This document shows positions 53,018-61,449 of a stretch of DNA of 64,000 nt, in pieces. Made by a program: the position numbers and the translations under genes. This stretch comes from Verrucomicrobia bacterium Tous-C9LFEB (lineage in GTDB: Bacteria; Acidobacteriota; Terriglobia; Terriglobales; Acidobacteriaceae): assembly GCA_903970445.1 (NCBI GenBank), contig CAJCIP010000017.1, positions 1 to 64,000 of the forward strand, in the 5' to 3' direction. The notes beneath the pieces are model-generated. The model saw only the letters and a list, made by a program, of their open reading frames with translations. It did not search any database and was not told where the DNA came from. The stretch's first letter is position 1; every line of letters begins with the position of its first letter.

Positions 53018-55233
53018 TGCGCGCCAGTCGCTTGTATTGCGGTGCGATTCTTAGCGGATTGTTAGCGCTGGGCTTTGCTGCCTTCGCGCAGCAAGACTCC
53101 CCTGCACCCGCTCCGCAGCAGAATGCGCCGCAACCGCCCGCGCCGTTACCGCCAGATCCGCTACAGCCGCAGCAGGTCACGACACCAACAACGCCGCAGT
53201 CCACGGAGCACCTACGCTCCGGGCAGTTGCAGAAGACCTATCAGCCTGACCAGACGCGTGGCAACGTGACTGTTCCCGACGCGCCTGCTGTCGGAACGAT
53301 TGCGGGTCAGGTCGCTACCCCCCCACCGGATGCAGCGCTTGCACGCACGGCAAACAACACCACCCAACCCACGCGCGAGTTCAACGCGAACCTCTCGCCT
53401 CACTTCCTGGGATTTCTTGGGCCGTACCGCAGGCCGACTGTGCCGCCGCTGTTTCCCGGCAGTTCCACGCGGCTGCAATCGCTGATTCGCGGCAACAAGC
53501 TTTACATCACGCTGAACGACGCAATCGCACTTGCGCTTGAAAATAACCTCGATGTAGAAGTGCAGCGCTACAACCTGGTGCTCGCGCACACCGATGAGGT
53601 GCGTGCGAAGGGGGGCGGAACGCTGCGCGGCATCGATTACGGCATCGAGCTTCCGCCAAACGGCGTCGGTGGTCCCGGCTCTCCGCTGCTGAATGCGGCT
53701 ACAACAACCACCAATCCAACCACGCCGACGGTGACCGATCTCACCTCGCTCAACTCGACGCAGCAAACGCAGCAGTCGCTGTCGGAGTTGGCGGCTGGAT
53801 TTCAGTACGCACCGGGGCCGAACATTCCACTGTTCGATCCACAACTCATCGGCGAAGCGGGCTACTTCCGCCGCTCCAACACGCAGAGCCTTACCAGCAC
53901 CACTGACACAACGGGTACCGGCGCGGACAGCGCGCTTTCCAGTCAGCCACAGCCGCTTACGTACACAGAGCTAAATCTTGCTTACTTGCAGGGCTTTTCG
54001 CCGGGCACGCAATTGGAAGCCACGGTGAACAACGATTCTCAGGTGCTGTACGCCGCGAATTCACAGGTCGACCCATTTCACTCTCCGAGCACCTCAGTCA
54101 CGTTGACGCAACCTCTGCTGCGTGGCCGTGGGACCGAGGTCAACCTGCGCTATCTGCACATCGCGCGCCTCGACAATAAGATTTCGCGCCTCTTGTTCGA
54201 GCAGCAGGTGCTGGAGACCATTTATGGCACATCGCGCTTGTACTTCGATCTCGTGTCGCTCGGTGAGAACGTTCTGGTGAAGCAGGAAGCACTGAAGGCC
54301 GCGACCAAGTTGCGCGACGACGATCTCGAACAGGAGAAGCTTGGGACATTGGCGCCGATCGACCTCACCCGTGCCGAGGCGCTGCGCAGTTCTAGCGAGT
54401 TCGATCTGATTCAAGCGCAAGGTTTGTACCGGCAGCAGGAAGTGATCGTGAAGACGCAGCTTCTGCGCACCGCATCGCGCGTGTTCACAAGTCAGTTTGA
54501 CGAGATTGTTCCGACCGACCGCATCATCGTGCCGGATGCGTTTCCGCAGCTCGATGTGCCTGCACTCATTACCGACGCTCTGGCGAGGAGACCCGATCTG
54601 GCGCAGGCGGATTTGCAGGTGAAGGCCGGCGAAATCAGCGCGAAGTCGAGCCGCAACGCCGCGCTGCCACAATTGAATGCCTACGCGAACGTGGAGGTCC
54701 GCGGTGCGACGGAGCAAGCGTACGAGACACTGGGCTCGCCCGGAACCAGCGCACCAACGCTGCCGCAAAACTTCGCACTTGGCGGTCTACGCACGTCCAC
54801 CATTTACCAGGGCGGAATCCAGCTCACCCTGCCATTGCGCAATCGCGTTGCTGAGTCCGACGCGGCACGCGATGCCGTGCAGCTTCGCCAGGTGCAGGCG
54901 CGCACCGAGAAGCTTTCACAGGATGTGCGGCAGGACGTTGAAACAGCCGTGGTCGCGCTCGAAACCGCCGAGTCTGCCTACCGTGCGGCCGCCAAGAGCC
55001 GCGACTACCAGCAGCAATTGCTCGACGCAGAGCGTGACAAGCTCTCGGTGGGCCAATCGACCGATCTGCTTGTGTTGCAGAACGAAGCTTACCTCGCGCA
55101 GGCGCGTTCCACCGAAGTGGCTGCGCGCAGCAACTGGAAGAAAGCTCAGATTGAGCTGGACCGCGCGCTGGGTGATCTGCTCGAGAAGAACAACATCGAG
55201 CTGGATAACGCCATCAGCGGCAGGCTGCCGTAG
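53017..55233 (+). CDS. TolC-family outer membrane efflux protein
   Basis: A protein of about 738 residues: signal peptide (LSGLLALGFAAFAQ, about 12-25), a Pro/Gln-rich segment (about 28-130), then the TolC-like region with ITLNDAIALALENNLDVEVQRYNL (about 167-190), the hallmark of the outer-membrane factor family, and long helices with QARSTEVAARSNWKKAQIELDRALG near the end. It is longer than the usual 450-500 residues because of the proline-rich linker and insertions. ATG at 53017 overlaps the adaptor stop (TGATG); a GTG one codon earlier is an alternative. It should form the exit channel of the efflux pump. Confidence 0.93.
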   Translation: MRASRLYCGAILSGLLALGFAAFAQQDSPAPAPQQNAPQPPAPLPPDPLQPQQVTTPTTPQSTEHLRSGQLQKTYQPDQTRGNVTVPDAPAVGTIAGQVATPPPDAALARTANNTTQPTREFNANLSPHFLGFLGPYRRPTVPPLFPGSSTRLQSLIRGNKLYITLNDAIALALENNLDVEVQRYNLVLAHTDEVRAKGGGTLRGIDYGIELPPNGVGGPGSPLLNAATTTTNPTTPTVTDLTSLNSTQQTQQSLSELAAGFQYAPGPNIPLFDPQLIGEAGYFRRSNTQSLTSTTDTTGTGADSALSSQPQPLTYTELNLAYLQGFSPGTQLEATVNNDSQVLYAANSQVDPFHSPSTSVTLTQPLLRGRGTEVNLRYLHIARLDNKISRLLFEQQVLETIYGTSRLYFDLVSLGENVLVKQEALKAATKLRDDDLEQEKLGTLAPIDLTRAEALRSSSEFDLIQAQGLYRQQEVIVKTQLLRTASRVFTSQFDEIVPTDRIIVPDAFPQLDVPALITDALARRPDLAQADLQVKAGEISAKSSRNAALPQLNAYANVEVRGATEQAYETLGSPGTSAPTLPQNFALGGLRTSTIYQGGIQLTLPLRNRVAESDAARDAVQLRQVQARTEKLSQDVRQDVETAVVALETAESAYRAAAKSRDYQQQLLDAERDKLSVGQSTDLLVLQNEAYLAQARSTEVAARSNWKKAQIELDRALGDLLEKNNIELDNAISGRLP

Positions 55234-55252
55234 GCGCGGGCATCACATAGCT

Positions 55253-55972
55253 GTGGCGTTTACCTTTCTCACCGCAGAGTGGCGCAAGCTCATCATGGCG
55301 CAGTACGAAGTTGCGCCCGAGATCTTGCTGCCCTACCTGCCGCGCGGGCTTGAGCTCGATCTGTATGAGGGTCGCTGCTTTGTTTCGCTGGTCGGCTTCC
55401 TCTTCGATCGAGTGCGTCTGCTAGGGCTGCCGATCCCTTGGCACACGCGCTTCGAAGAAATAAATCTGCGCTTTTATGTGCGCCGGCCAATGCCGGATGG
55501 AACGTCACGCCGCGGTGTCATCTTTATCAGCGAGATCGTTCCGAAGGCAGCAATCACCATCACGGCAAACATGCTGTATGGCGAAGCGTATTCGACCGCA
55601 AAGACACGCCATGCATGGATCACGGATGGTGGCGAGTTGAGCGTCAGTTACGAATGGGCGCACAAGCAGCAGTGGCAATCCGTGCGTGTGTGCGCAGGCA
55701 TGACGCCGCAGGAAATTTTCGCAGGCAGCATGGAAGAGTTCATCACAGAGCACTACTGGGGTTACACCAAGGGACGCAACGGCGGCGCTACGGAGTATGC
55801 GGTAGAGCACGCGCGCTGGAAGGTGTACCCGGTGGCTTCGGCAGAGGTGCACGCGGACTTCGGCTCACTGTACGGAAGCCGCTTCGCTTCGCTCACGCAA
55901 CGCCCCCCCGATCATGTTCTGCTGGCAGAAGGCGCGCCGGTTGCGATTCGCTGGGGCGGCACGGTGAAGTGA
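55253..55972 (+). CDS. DUF2071 family protein
   Basis: A protein of about 239 residues from a GTG at 55253, in a frame that is also open far into the TolC gene; that longer frame is a shadow. Features such as WRKLIMAQYEVAPEILLPYLPRG (about 9-31), CFVSLVGFLFDRVRLLGLPIP (about 40-60) and EINLRFYVRR fit the DUF2071 family, acetoacetate-decarboxylase-like folds of unknown role. It follows the efflux operon after 19 bases, so co-transcription is possible. MAQYEV at about residue 15 is an alternative start. Confidence 0.85.
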   Translation: MAFTFLTAEWRKLIMAQYEVAPEILLPYLPRGLELDLYEGRCFVSLVGFLFDRVRLLGLPIPWHTRFEEINLRFYVRRPMPDGTSRRGVIFISEIVPKAAITITANMLYGEAYSTAKTRHAWITDGGELSVSYEWAHKQQWQSVRVCAGMTPQEIFAGSMEEFITEHYWGYTKGRNGGATEYAVEHARWKVYPVASAEVHADFGSLYGSRFASLTQRPPDHVLLAEGAPVAIRWGGTVK

Positions 55973-56041
55973 CTCTCGCTCGCGCGACCGTAGCGCAGAA
56001 TATGCGTCTAATGGACTGAGGTTTGAAGGTAGGAGCAAGCA

Positions 56042-56731
56042 ATGAGAACCATCGACGCAACACAGGGTATTCAGATCGTTGACTCGCGCGAGTCCGCGAG
56101 TCTGCTGAGCAAGGTGCTTTGGATCACCACAGTAGGATTTCTGTTCACGGCACTCGGCGCGTACATGGCGCCCGCTCTGCTCGGCGGCATAAGCTACGGC
56201 TTCCTGATGCTCGTCACCTTCGGTCTGGTGTTTGCGGTGAACATGACGTCGCGCCGCTCACCCGGCCTGGCACTGGTTCTGTTCTATGGCCTGACGCTGC
56301 TGATGGGCGTCGAGATCGGTCCCCTGCTGAAGGCTTACCTGCATATGCCGAACGGCACGAACATGGTGTTTGAAGCTGCGTTGACAACCATGATGGGCAT
56401 GGCCGCGATGGCGATGGTGGCACAAATTGCCCGCTTTGATTACCGTCGCGTCGGCAACTACGCGTTGGGCGCGCTGCTTGGCTTGATCGTGCTCGGACTG
56501 GTGTCGATGTTCGTGCACTTTTTGAGCCCTGGCATTTATGCATGGCTCACGCTCGCCATCTTCAGCGTGCTGATGCTCGTGGACTTCATGCGTCTGCGCA
56601 ACCAGGGCCGCATGTATGCACCCGTGCAGATGGCGCTTTCCATTTATCTCGACGCGCTGAATATCTTTCTTGCATTGCTGCAGATCTTTGGCAATGGCAG
56701 CGGTGGTCGTCGCGATCGCGGCTGGAGCTAG
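56042..56731 (+). CDS. Bax-inhibitor-1/YccA family membrane protein
   Basis: A protein of 229 residues with seven membrane helices (about 20-225), typical for the UPF0005/BI-1 family; GTNMVFEAALTTMMGMAAMAM (about 99-119) and the C-terminal IYLDALNIFLALLQIFGNGSG are family signatures. Bacterial members are pH-sensitive calcium or ion channels or FtsH-associated proteins; role here unknown. A good ribosome-binding site, aggagcaagca, precedes the ATG. Confidence 0.93.
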   Translation: MRTIDATQGIQIVDSRESASLLSKVLWITTVGFLFTALGAYMAPALLGGISYGFLMLVTFGLVFAVNMTSRRSPGLALVLFYGLTLLMGVEIGPLLKAYLHMPNGTNMVFEAALTTMMGMAAMAMVAQIARFDYRRVGNYALGALLGLIVLGLVSMFVHFLSPGIYAWLTLAIFSVLMLVDFMRLRNQGRMYAPVQMALSIYLDALNIFLALLQIFGNGSGGRRDRGWS

Positions 56732-56891
56732 TTCGCGTCCGCTTTTGTTGTCATTCCCGAAGGAATCTTCTTTCTGCTCGCCGGTTGCAGCAAGCAAGCA
56801 ATGGCTACAGCTCACACCAATTGCCTGATCTAGCGCGCGCGATTGCATTGACCGCTCGACCTCTGACGGCCAAGGGCCTGATTCATTCCAG

Positions 56892-56911
56892 CCCAGCCCG
56901 CAAGGGCTGGG
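56892..56911 (+). repeat. Palindromic repeat, first of a pair
   Basis: cccagccc-gcaa-gggctggg, a perfect 8-bp stem with a four-base loop. Second copy at 57003-57022 keeps the stem but changes the loop to tgtc. Confidence 0.7.
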
Positions 56912-57002
56912 TATGTGGGCAGAATCAAAAGCGCTGACGGCGCGCCTCATAGCTTGCTTGATGAACCGGGCTTTCCGCCCTGCCAAGTTTCTCGCCACCT
57001 GA

Positions 57003-57022
57003 CCCAGCCCTGTCGGGCTGGG
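57003..57022 (+). repeat. Palindromic repeat, second of a pair
   Basis: cccagccc-tgtc-gggctggg, identical stem to 56892-56911 with a different loop, 111 bases further on. Confidence 0.7.
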
Positions 57023-57143
57023 CTGTACTATTGCCGCGCCCTTGGCGCGCTTAAATCCCCGCTTACTTCGTAGCAAATGCCTGTGAAAGATCCACGGCTT
57101 CGTCAGCAGAGGCGATGCCTCTCATTCCCGATAAACTACTACG

Positions 57144-58181
57144 ATGGCTCGAAGTACGAAAAATATGGATGCTCCGGATGCACGAACGTGGCTGCGCGGG
57201 CTTCCGAAAGCCGAATTGCACCTTCATCTGGAAGGCTCTGTCACTCCCGAAACGCTTGTAGAGCTTTCGTGTAAGAACGATGTGGAACCACTCACACTGG
57301 AACACGCTCGCGTGATCTACAAGTACGAAGACTTCCTCAGCTTCCTGATGAGCTTCAAGGCCGTGACCGAGCGGCTGAAGACGGCTGACGACTACGAGAC
57401 GATCACCTACAACATGGTTCGCGATCTGGCGGCGCAGGGCGTGCGTCATGCCGAGGCCTATCTCTCCGTCGGCATCCTGCTGCGCTTCGACCGCCTGCAC
57501 GTCGACGCGGTGATCGCAGCCGCGGAGCGTGGGCGCGCACGCGCTGAGAAAGACTTCGGCGTTTCGCTATTGTGGATCATCGACGCGGTACGGCACTTCG
57601 GTCTTGAGGAGTGCGCCAAGGTATTCAGCAAAACGGCCGAACTGAAGCAGAAGTATCCAAGCATCGTCGGCATTGGCATCGGCGGCGATGAAGCGCGAGG
57701 ACCGGCGCACGAATTCCGCGATCTTTTTCAAGAAGCGAAAGACAACGGCCTCCATCTGACCTGCCACGCCGGTGAATCCACCGGACCGCAAAGCATTTGG
57801 GGAGCGATCAATATTGGTGCAGAGCGCATCGGCCACGCTCTCAGCGCGCAGGAAGATCCTGAGCTCATCGAGGTCCTTTCCGAGAAGCAGATACCGCTGG
57901 AGCTGAATATCACCAGCAACCTGCGCACAGGCTGCTGCCCTGAACTGATGGAGCATCCCGTGAAGCGCTACTTCGAAGAAGGCCTGATGGTAACGCTCAA
58001 CTCCGACGATCCGCCGTTCTTCGGAGCGAACCTTCTCGACGAGTACGAACTTGCGCATCGCGACTTTGAGTTCTCGCTGGAGCAGATGCGCGAGCTTGCG
58101 GCGAACTCGGTCGAAGCCAGTTTTTTAGCGCCGGAGAAGAAGCTGGCGCTGCTTGGCGAGGTCGAGCGCTACGGCTGGTAG
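57144..58181 (+). CDS. Adenosine deaminase family metal-dependent hydrolase
   Basis: A protein of 345 residues of the amidohydrolase superfamily. Motifs are HLHLEGS (about 28-34, metal-binding His residues), the substrate-region MSFKAVTERL (about 69), TCHAGEST (about 207-214, His and the catalytic Glu), GHAL (about 229) and NSDDPPFFG (about 286-294, metal Asp). It deaminates adenosine or a related purine. Adenosine deaminase and aminodeoxyfutalosine deaminase (menaquinone pathway) cannot be separated by eye. Start is the ATG at 57144, with an alternative at 57168 (MDAPDART); neither has a clear Shine-Dalgarno. Confidence 0.92.
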   Translation: MARSTKNMDAPDARTWLRGLPKAELHLHLEGSVTPETLVELSCKNDVEPLTLEHARVIYKYEDFLSFLMSFKAVTERLKTADDYETITYNMVRDLAAQGVRHAEAYLSVGILLRFDRLHVDAVIAAAERGRARAEKDFGVSLLWIIDAVRHFGLEECAKVFSKTAELKQKYPSIVGIGIGGDEARGPAHEFRDLFQEAKDNGLHLTCHAGESTGPQSIWGAINIGAERIGHALSAQEDPELIEVLSEKQIPLELNITSNLRTGCCPELMEHPVKRYFEEGLMVTLNSDDPPFFGANLLDEYELAHRDFEFSLEQMRELAANSVEASFLAPEKKLALLGEVERYGW

Positions 58182-58182
58182 C

Positions 58183-58521
58183 TTACAACGGCGAATCCTT
58201 ACGGAAGAGCAACATGCCAAAAGCAATGGCGAGCATGATGTAGCCCCAGTACGCGAGCGGGATGAAGAAGAAAGAGTGCTTCTTCCGCAAAATGACCTGC
58301 TGGCCTGTGGCAGGATCGACTAGCACGCGTCCGGGACTTTTCAGCTTCTCCGCTAAAAACCAAAGAAGCGCCGCGCCAAGGGCGGTTCCGAGAGCTCCTG
58401 GCCAGGCATGCGTGTTTGTGTACGACACTCCGAAGGACGATCGGCAAACGCTGACTACGGCCGCATAGAAGGCAATCGGGACAAACAGAACTAGAAAACC
58501 GAAACCCTGAAAGATGATCAA
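58183..58521 (-). CDS. Small hypothetical membrane protein with TTG start
   Basis: A protein of 112 residues with three membrane helices (about 5-27, 41-59 and 85-106) and a charged loop after the second. Start is a TTG at 58521 with ggaggg and a six-base spacer before it, a stronger signal than any internal ATG, which supports the TTG. Not recognised. It ends one base after the deaminase stop (convergent). Confidence 0.7.
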   Translation of the reverse strand: MIIFQGFGFLVLFVPIAFYAAVVSVCRSSFGVSYTNTHAWPGALGTALGAALLWFLAEKLKSPGRVLVDPATGQQVILRKKHSFFFIPLAYWGYIMLAIAFGMLLFRKDSPL

Positions 58522-58555
58522 ATGCGCCCTCCTTGGTATCAGGAAAGCTTACATA

Positions 58556-59113
58556 TTATCGGCCGGACGGCGGAGCGGGTACCATCACAGCGCCGGGATC
58601 AATCTGCGGAATTCCCAGGTGGCCACTCAGCTTTACGAGATCGAGCGGACGAAACAGCCCAGATACTTCAATGACGTTCATTTGCCGCGGCCCGCGGATG
58701 ACGACTGTGCAGCCATCGACGTCGACGCCTTGAAAGTGCAACCACATGTCAGTGATCGGCTTTGCAGGTGCAGCGGAGTCTCGCGGCGTCGCGTTGGCGT
58801 TCACCAGGTGGTGCCATCCTGCCGTGTCGTAGGCCGCGTTCAGTGCGCCGACGGCTTCGGGCACATAGAACGCCGGCTCATGGTAGCGATAGCTTTCGAA
58901 GGTGACGCTGTTCAGCGCTGCAAGCGGACGCTCATTCAGCAGCCCCTGGATCATGTCGCGGTCAAACACGACGGCGGTGTGCGTGGCCGGCTGCGATGCC
59001 AGGTTCATCAGCGCGTCGCCGACGCCGGGTGGCTGAAGCTGCTGTGCTTTCCCGGAGAACGACAAAAGAGCGACACCAAAGGCAAGAACGGCAACAGGCA
59101 CACGGAAACGCAT
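58556..59113 (-). CDS. Secreted hypothetical protein
   Basis: A protein of 185 residues with a signal peptide (VAVLAFGVALLSFSGKA, about 7-23). The mature part is compact, with FDRDMIQGLLNERPLAALNSV, a proline-bounded middle segment and VVIRGPRQMNVIEVSGLFRPLDLVKLSGHLGIP at the end, which does not match a family I can name. One Cys only (DGCTVVI). It lies upstream of the small TTG-start membrane protein gene (34-base gap), so the two may form a transcript. Confidence 0.65.
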   Translation of the reverse strand: MRFRVPVAVLAFGVALLSFSGKAQQLQPPGVGDALMNLASQPATHTAVVFDRDMIQGLLNERPLAALNSVTFESYRYHEPAFYVPEAVGALNAAYDTAGWHHLVNANATPRDSAAPAKPITDMWLHFQGVDVDGCTVVIRGPRQMNVIEVSGLFRPLDLVKLSGHLGIPQIDPGAVMVPAPPSGR

Positions 59114-59193
59114 CGCGGAAAACCTCGCTTCTAGGTAGACGCTAGGGCACAGAGAAAGTTCCGGTTGTCACTAGCGGGAGTGCTGCCACTGGC

Positions 59194-59232
59194 CAAATAC
59201 AGGGGTTCTTCGCCTCCGGCTTAGAATGACGG
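59194..59232 (+). repeat. Family A repeat, truncated copy
   Basis: ccaaatacaggggttcttcgc followed by ctccggcttagaatgacgg; the central hairpin is reduced. It sits right after the VWA gene stop. Confidence 0.5.
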
Positions 59233-59243
59233 CGGTGGCGAAG

Positions 59244-60317
59244 CTACTCGGCTTTTGGCGCGAAGTATCCCTTACGGGTGCGGACGGAATAGCGCTGGTC
59301 GAGCGATTGTAGATAGACCGTGCGGAAAGAGCCGTCCTGACGGAAGTTCGACGGAACATACACCAGCAGGTACTGACTGCGCAGCTCTTCTTCGATGCTC
59401 TTGAAGCCGATGCTCACGTCTTCAATCTTGTCCGGGAAGAACGCCTGACCGCCGGTGGCTTCGGCGATCTGCTTCAACACGTCGTCGCCCTTGTCTTTGC
59501 TGGGTCCGACGTTGGTGCTGATGGCATAGATGATCGTCTCGGCGCGCTGGCATTCCTTGATCGCTTCGGTTTCGAGCACGCGGCTGTAATCGTCGTCGCC
59601 GTCCGACACCAGCACGATGGCGCGCCGGACTGGCACCGTCTGGCGCAGCGTCAGCATCTGGTCGCGGCAGGTTTTGTACATCGCGTCGAAGAGCGATGTG
59701 CCGCCGCCAGGACGCAGTTTGCGGATGCCGGTGTCCAGCAGATCAATGCGATTGGTGTAGTCCTGCGAGATGTCCGTCGACACGTCGAAGCCTTCGACAA
59801 ACGCGCGGTCATCCTGATGAAGCACCTGCAGCAAGAAATCCGTGGCGGCCTGCTGCTCGAACTGGAACCGCTGACGAATCGAGCTTGAGGTATCGATCAT
59901 CAGGCCGACGCGCAGCGGCAGATTTGTTTGCTGTGTAAAACGCACCACGCGCAGCGGCGGCCGGCCGTCATCGAGCAAGCCGAAGTTCTGCTGTTGCAGG
60001 CCAGTGACGAAGCGCCCGTGGCGGTCCGTCACGGTGAAGACCTGGTTGACTTCGCGCGAATAGACCGTGATGGTGGGCGCGCCCGGCGTCGTTTCACTCT
60101 GCTGTGCGGCTGAAGCATCGGGCGCAGCTGCGGGGGTTCCGGCTGCCGGAGGCGTCGTTTGCGGTGCGTTCCCCTGTTGCTGCGCAGGAGCAGGTAACTG
60201 GGTCTGTGCAGGAGCAGATGTAGTTTGCGCTGGAAGCAGCGTGACGGCTGCGAACGCAAGGATGGCAGCGGCGGTAAATCGGATGTAGGTCGAGCGGTGA
60301 TTCATGGCAACGTTCAT
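59244..60317 (-). CDS. VWFA-type secreted protein (Acidobacteria-type VWA domain)
   Basis: A protein of 357 residues with a signal peptide (FTAAAILAFAAVTLLPAQ, about 14-31), a Pro/Gln/Ala-rich linker (about 33-75), then a VWFA domain with the family-type start YSREVNQVFTVTDRHGRFVTGLQ (about 86-108), a good MIDAS motif DTSSS (in GLMIDTSSSIRQRF, about 143) and LVSDGDDDYSRV. It shares the Acidobacteria-type VWA domain with the protein at 37.8 kb but keeps the MIDAS residues better. A start four codons in (ATG at 60305) is an alternative. The DsbA-like lipoprotein gene lies 36 bases upstream on the same strand. Confidence 0.87.
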   Translation of the reverse strand: MNVAMNHRSTYIRFTAAAILAFAAVTLLPAQTTSAPAQTQLPAPAQQQGNAPQTTPPAAGTPAAAPDASAAQQSETTPGAPTITVYSREVNQVFTVTDRHGRFVTGLQQQNFGLLDDGRPPLRVVRFTQQTNLPLRVGLMIDTSSSIRQRFQFEQQAATDFLLQVLHQDDRAFVEGFDVSTDISQDYTNRIDLLDTGIRKLRPGGGTSLFDAMYKTCRDQMLTLRQTVPVRRAIVLVSDGDDDYSRVLETEAIKECQRAETIIYAISTNVGPSKDKGDDVLKQIAEATGGQAFFPDKIEDVSIGFKSIEEELRSQYLLVYVPSNFRQDGSFRTVYLQSLDQRYSVRTRKGYFAPKAE

Positions 60318-60353
60318 CTTACTGCTTCGCTTGTCGAGCAGGCCTCTCTTGGA

Positions 60354-61373
60354 TCACTGGCCGGGAGTAGCCTTCGCGGGTGCGGGGGCGGCAGCAGGAG
60401 CAACGTAGGGTGGCGGCGGTGTCTGTCCAGCGGCGCGCAACGCATCGTCGACGATGCTAAAGATAAATTCCACCGGCAATGCGCCGTTGATCTTATCGCC
60501 GTTGATGAAGAGGGTCGGCGTCGAGTCGATGCCGAGCCCGACGCCGATGTTGCGCGAAGCCTCAACCGCTTTGGTGTCCTGTTTGGCGATGCAGGCATTT
60601 AGCTTCGGCATGTCCACCTTCTGGAACTCGCCCTGTTGCCGCACCAGCTTGTCGAGCTGTTCGTTCGCCTTCGGCAGCGTCTTCTCTTTGGCCTTGTCGT
60701 CGCCCTCACCGATCTCAGATGCGTGCGCGTGGATGTAGTCGACAGAATTCCAATAGCCTTGCACGGACTGCTCGCCGAGGCAGTTCACATCCACTGCCGC
60801 GCGCATCGCCCAGGGATGCTGCTCGATGGGGAAGTCTCTGTACACCACGCGCACCTGATTGCCATAGCGCGTGTTGATCGCCGGGAAGATGGTCTCGTGC
60901 AAACGAGCGCAGTAGGGGCACTCAAGGTCATCGAAGCCGACGATCAGAACCGGTGCGCTTGCCGGCCCCCCGCGCGCTGGGCGACCTTCTGCGGAAACGA
61001 GGTCGCGCGGGTTCGCGGAGATGTCGTACTTGCTGAACTGCGCCAGCGTCTTGCCGTCATTCGACAAGAGAAAGTTGATCGGATGGGACGTTTTCTCGTC
61101 ACTGGTAAACGTAATTGTCAACGTGCCGTAGCCGGGAACGTCAGATGGCGTAGGCCCGCTGATGTTCATGGTCGAGCCGGGCGGCAGGTTGGCTTTCTGG
61201 CGAAGCAGTACTTCCACGCGATGCGCGAGTTCCGGCGGCAGCGGCTTACCGGTTGCGGCAGGCGTCGCTGGTGAGGCATTCACCGCGGGTTTCTGGGCGT
61301 GGCAACCGAGGGTGAGGGTCACAGCGAGGAGCAGGCAAAAAGGGCGAAGCGCAAAGGGCACAATACCATCCAT
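60354..61373 (-). CDS. DsbA-like thioredoxin-domain lipoprotein
   Basis: A protein of 339 residues. The lipobox LTLGC gives a lipidated Cys at residue 24. A Pro/Ala-rich N-terminal domain (about 30-125) precedes a DsbA-type thioredoxin fold (about 140-320) with CPYC (about 152-155, in FDDLECPYCARLHE), cis-Pro in STPTLFINGDKING (about 280) and a Lys/Glu-rich insertion in between. It is likely a periplasmic thiol oxidoreductase anchored to a membrane. Immediately upstream of the VWA gene, suggesting a linked role in folding of secreted proteins. CPYC here contrasts with CPRC in the protein at 9.2 kb. Confidence 0.87.
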   Translation of the reverse strand: MDGIVPFALRPFCLLLAVTLTLGCHAQKPAVNASPATPAATGKPLPPELAHRVEVLLRQKANLPPGSTMNISGPTPSDVPGYGTLTITFTSDEKTSHPINFLLSNDGKTLAQFSKYDISANPRDLVSAEGRPARGGPASAPVLIVGFDDLECPYCARLHETIFPAINTRYGNQVRVVYRDFPIEQHPWAMRAAVDVNCLGEQSVQGYWNSVDYIHAHASEIGEGDDKAKEKTLPKANEQLDKLVRQQGEFQKVDMPKLNACIAKQDTKAVEASRNIGVGLGIDSTPTLFINGDKINGALPVEFIFSIVDDALRAAGQTPPPPYVAPAAAPAPAKATPGQ

Positions 61374-61449
61374 TATCGCAGGAACGCGGGGCTAGGTAGA
61401 GAGACGTTCTGCACGACGGAACGTCAGCCGGCGAGCTAACGGCAATCGC

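Larger units (their letters stand above)
56732..57143. other. Intergenic region with paired palindromes
   Basis: No gene is supported in these 412 bases. It contains two near-identical hairpins of type cccagccc-N4-gggctggg (56892-56911 and 57003-57022), about 110 bases apart, and a further gccgcgccc/ggcgcgc palindrome near 57035-57050. They resemble REP-type intergenic elements. Confidence 0.6.

Noticed and set aside
54677-55252. Long plus-strand frame inside the TolC gene as the true start of the DUF2071 gene
   Set aside because: This part is a shadow of the TolC frame and is arginine/serine-rich without family similarity; the DUF2071 signature begins only at 55253.
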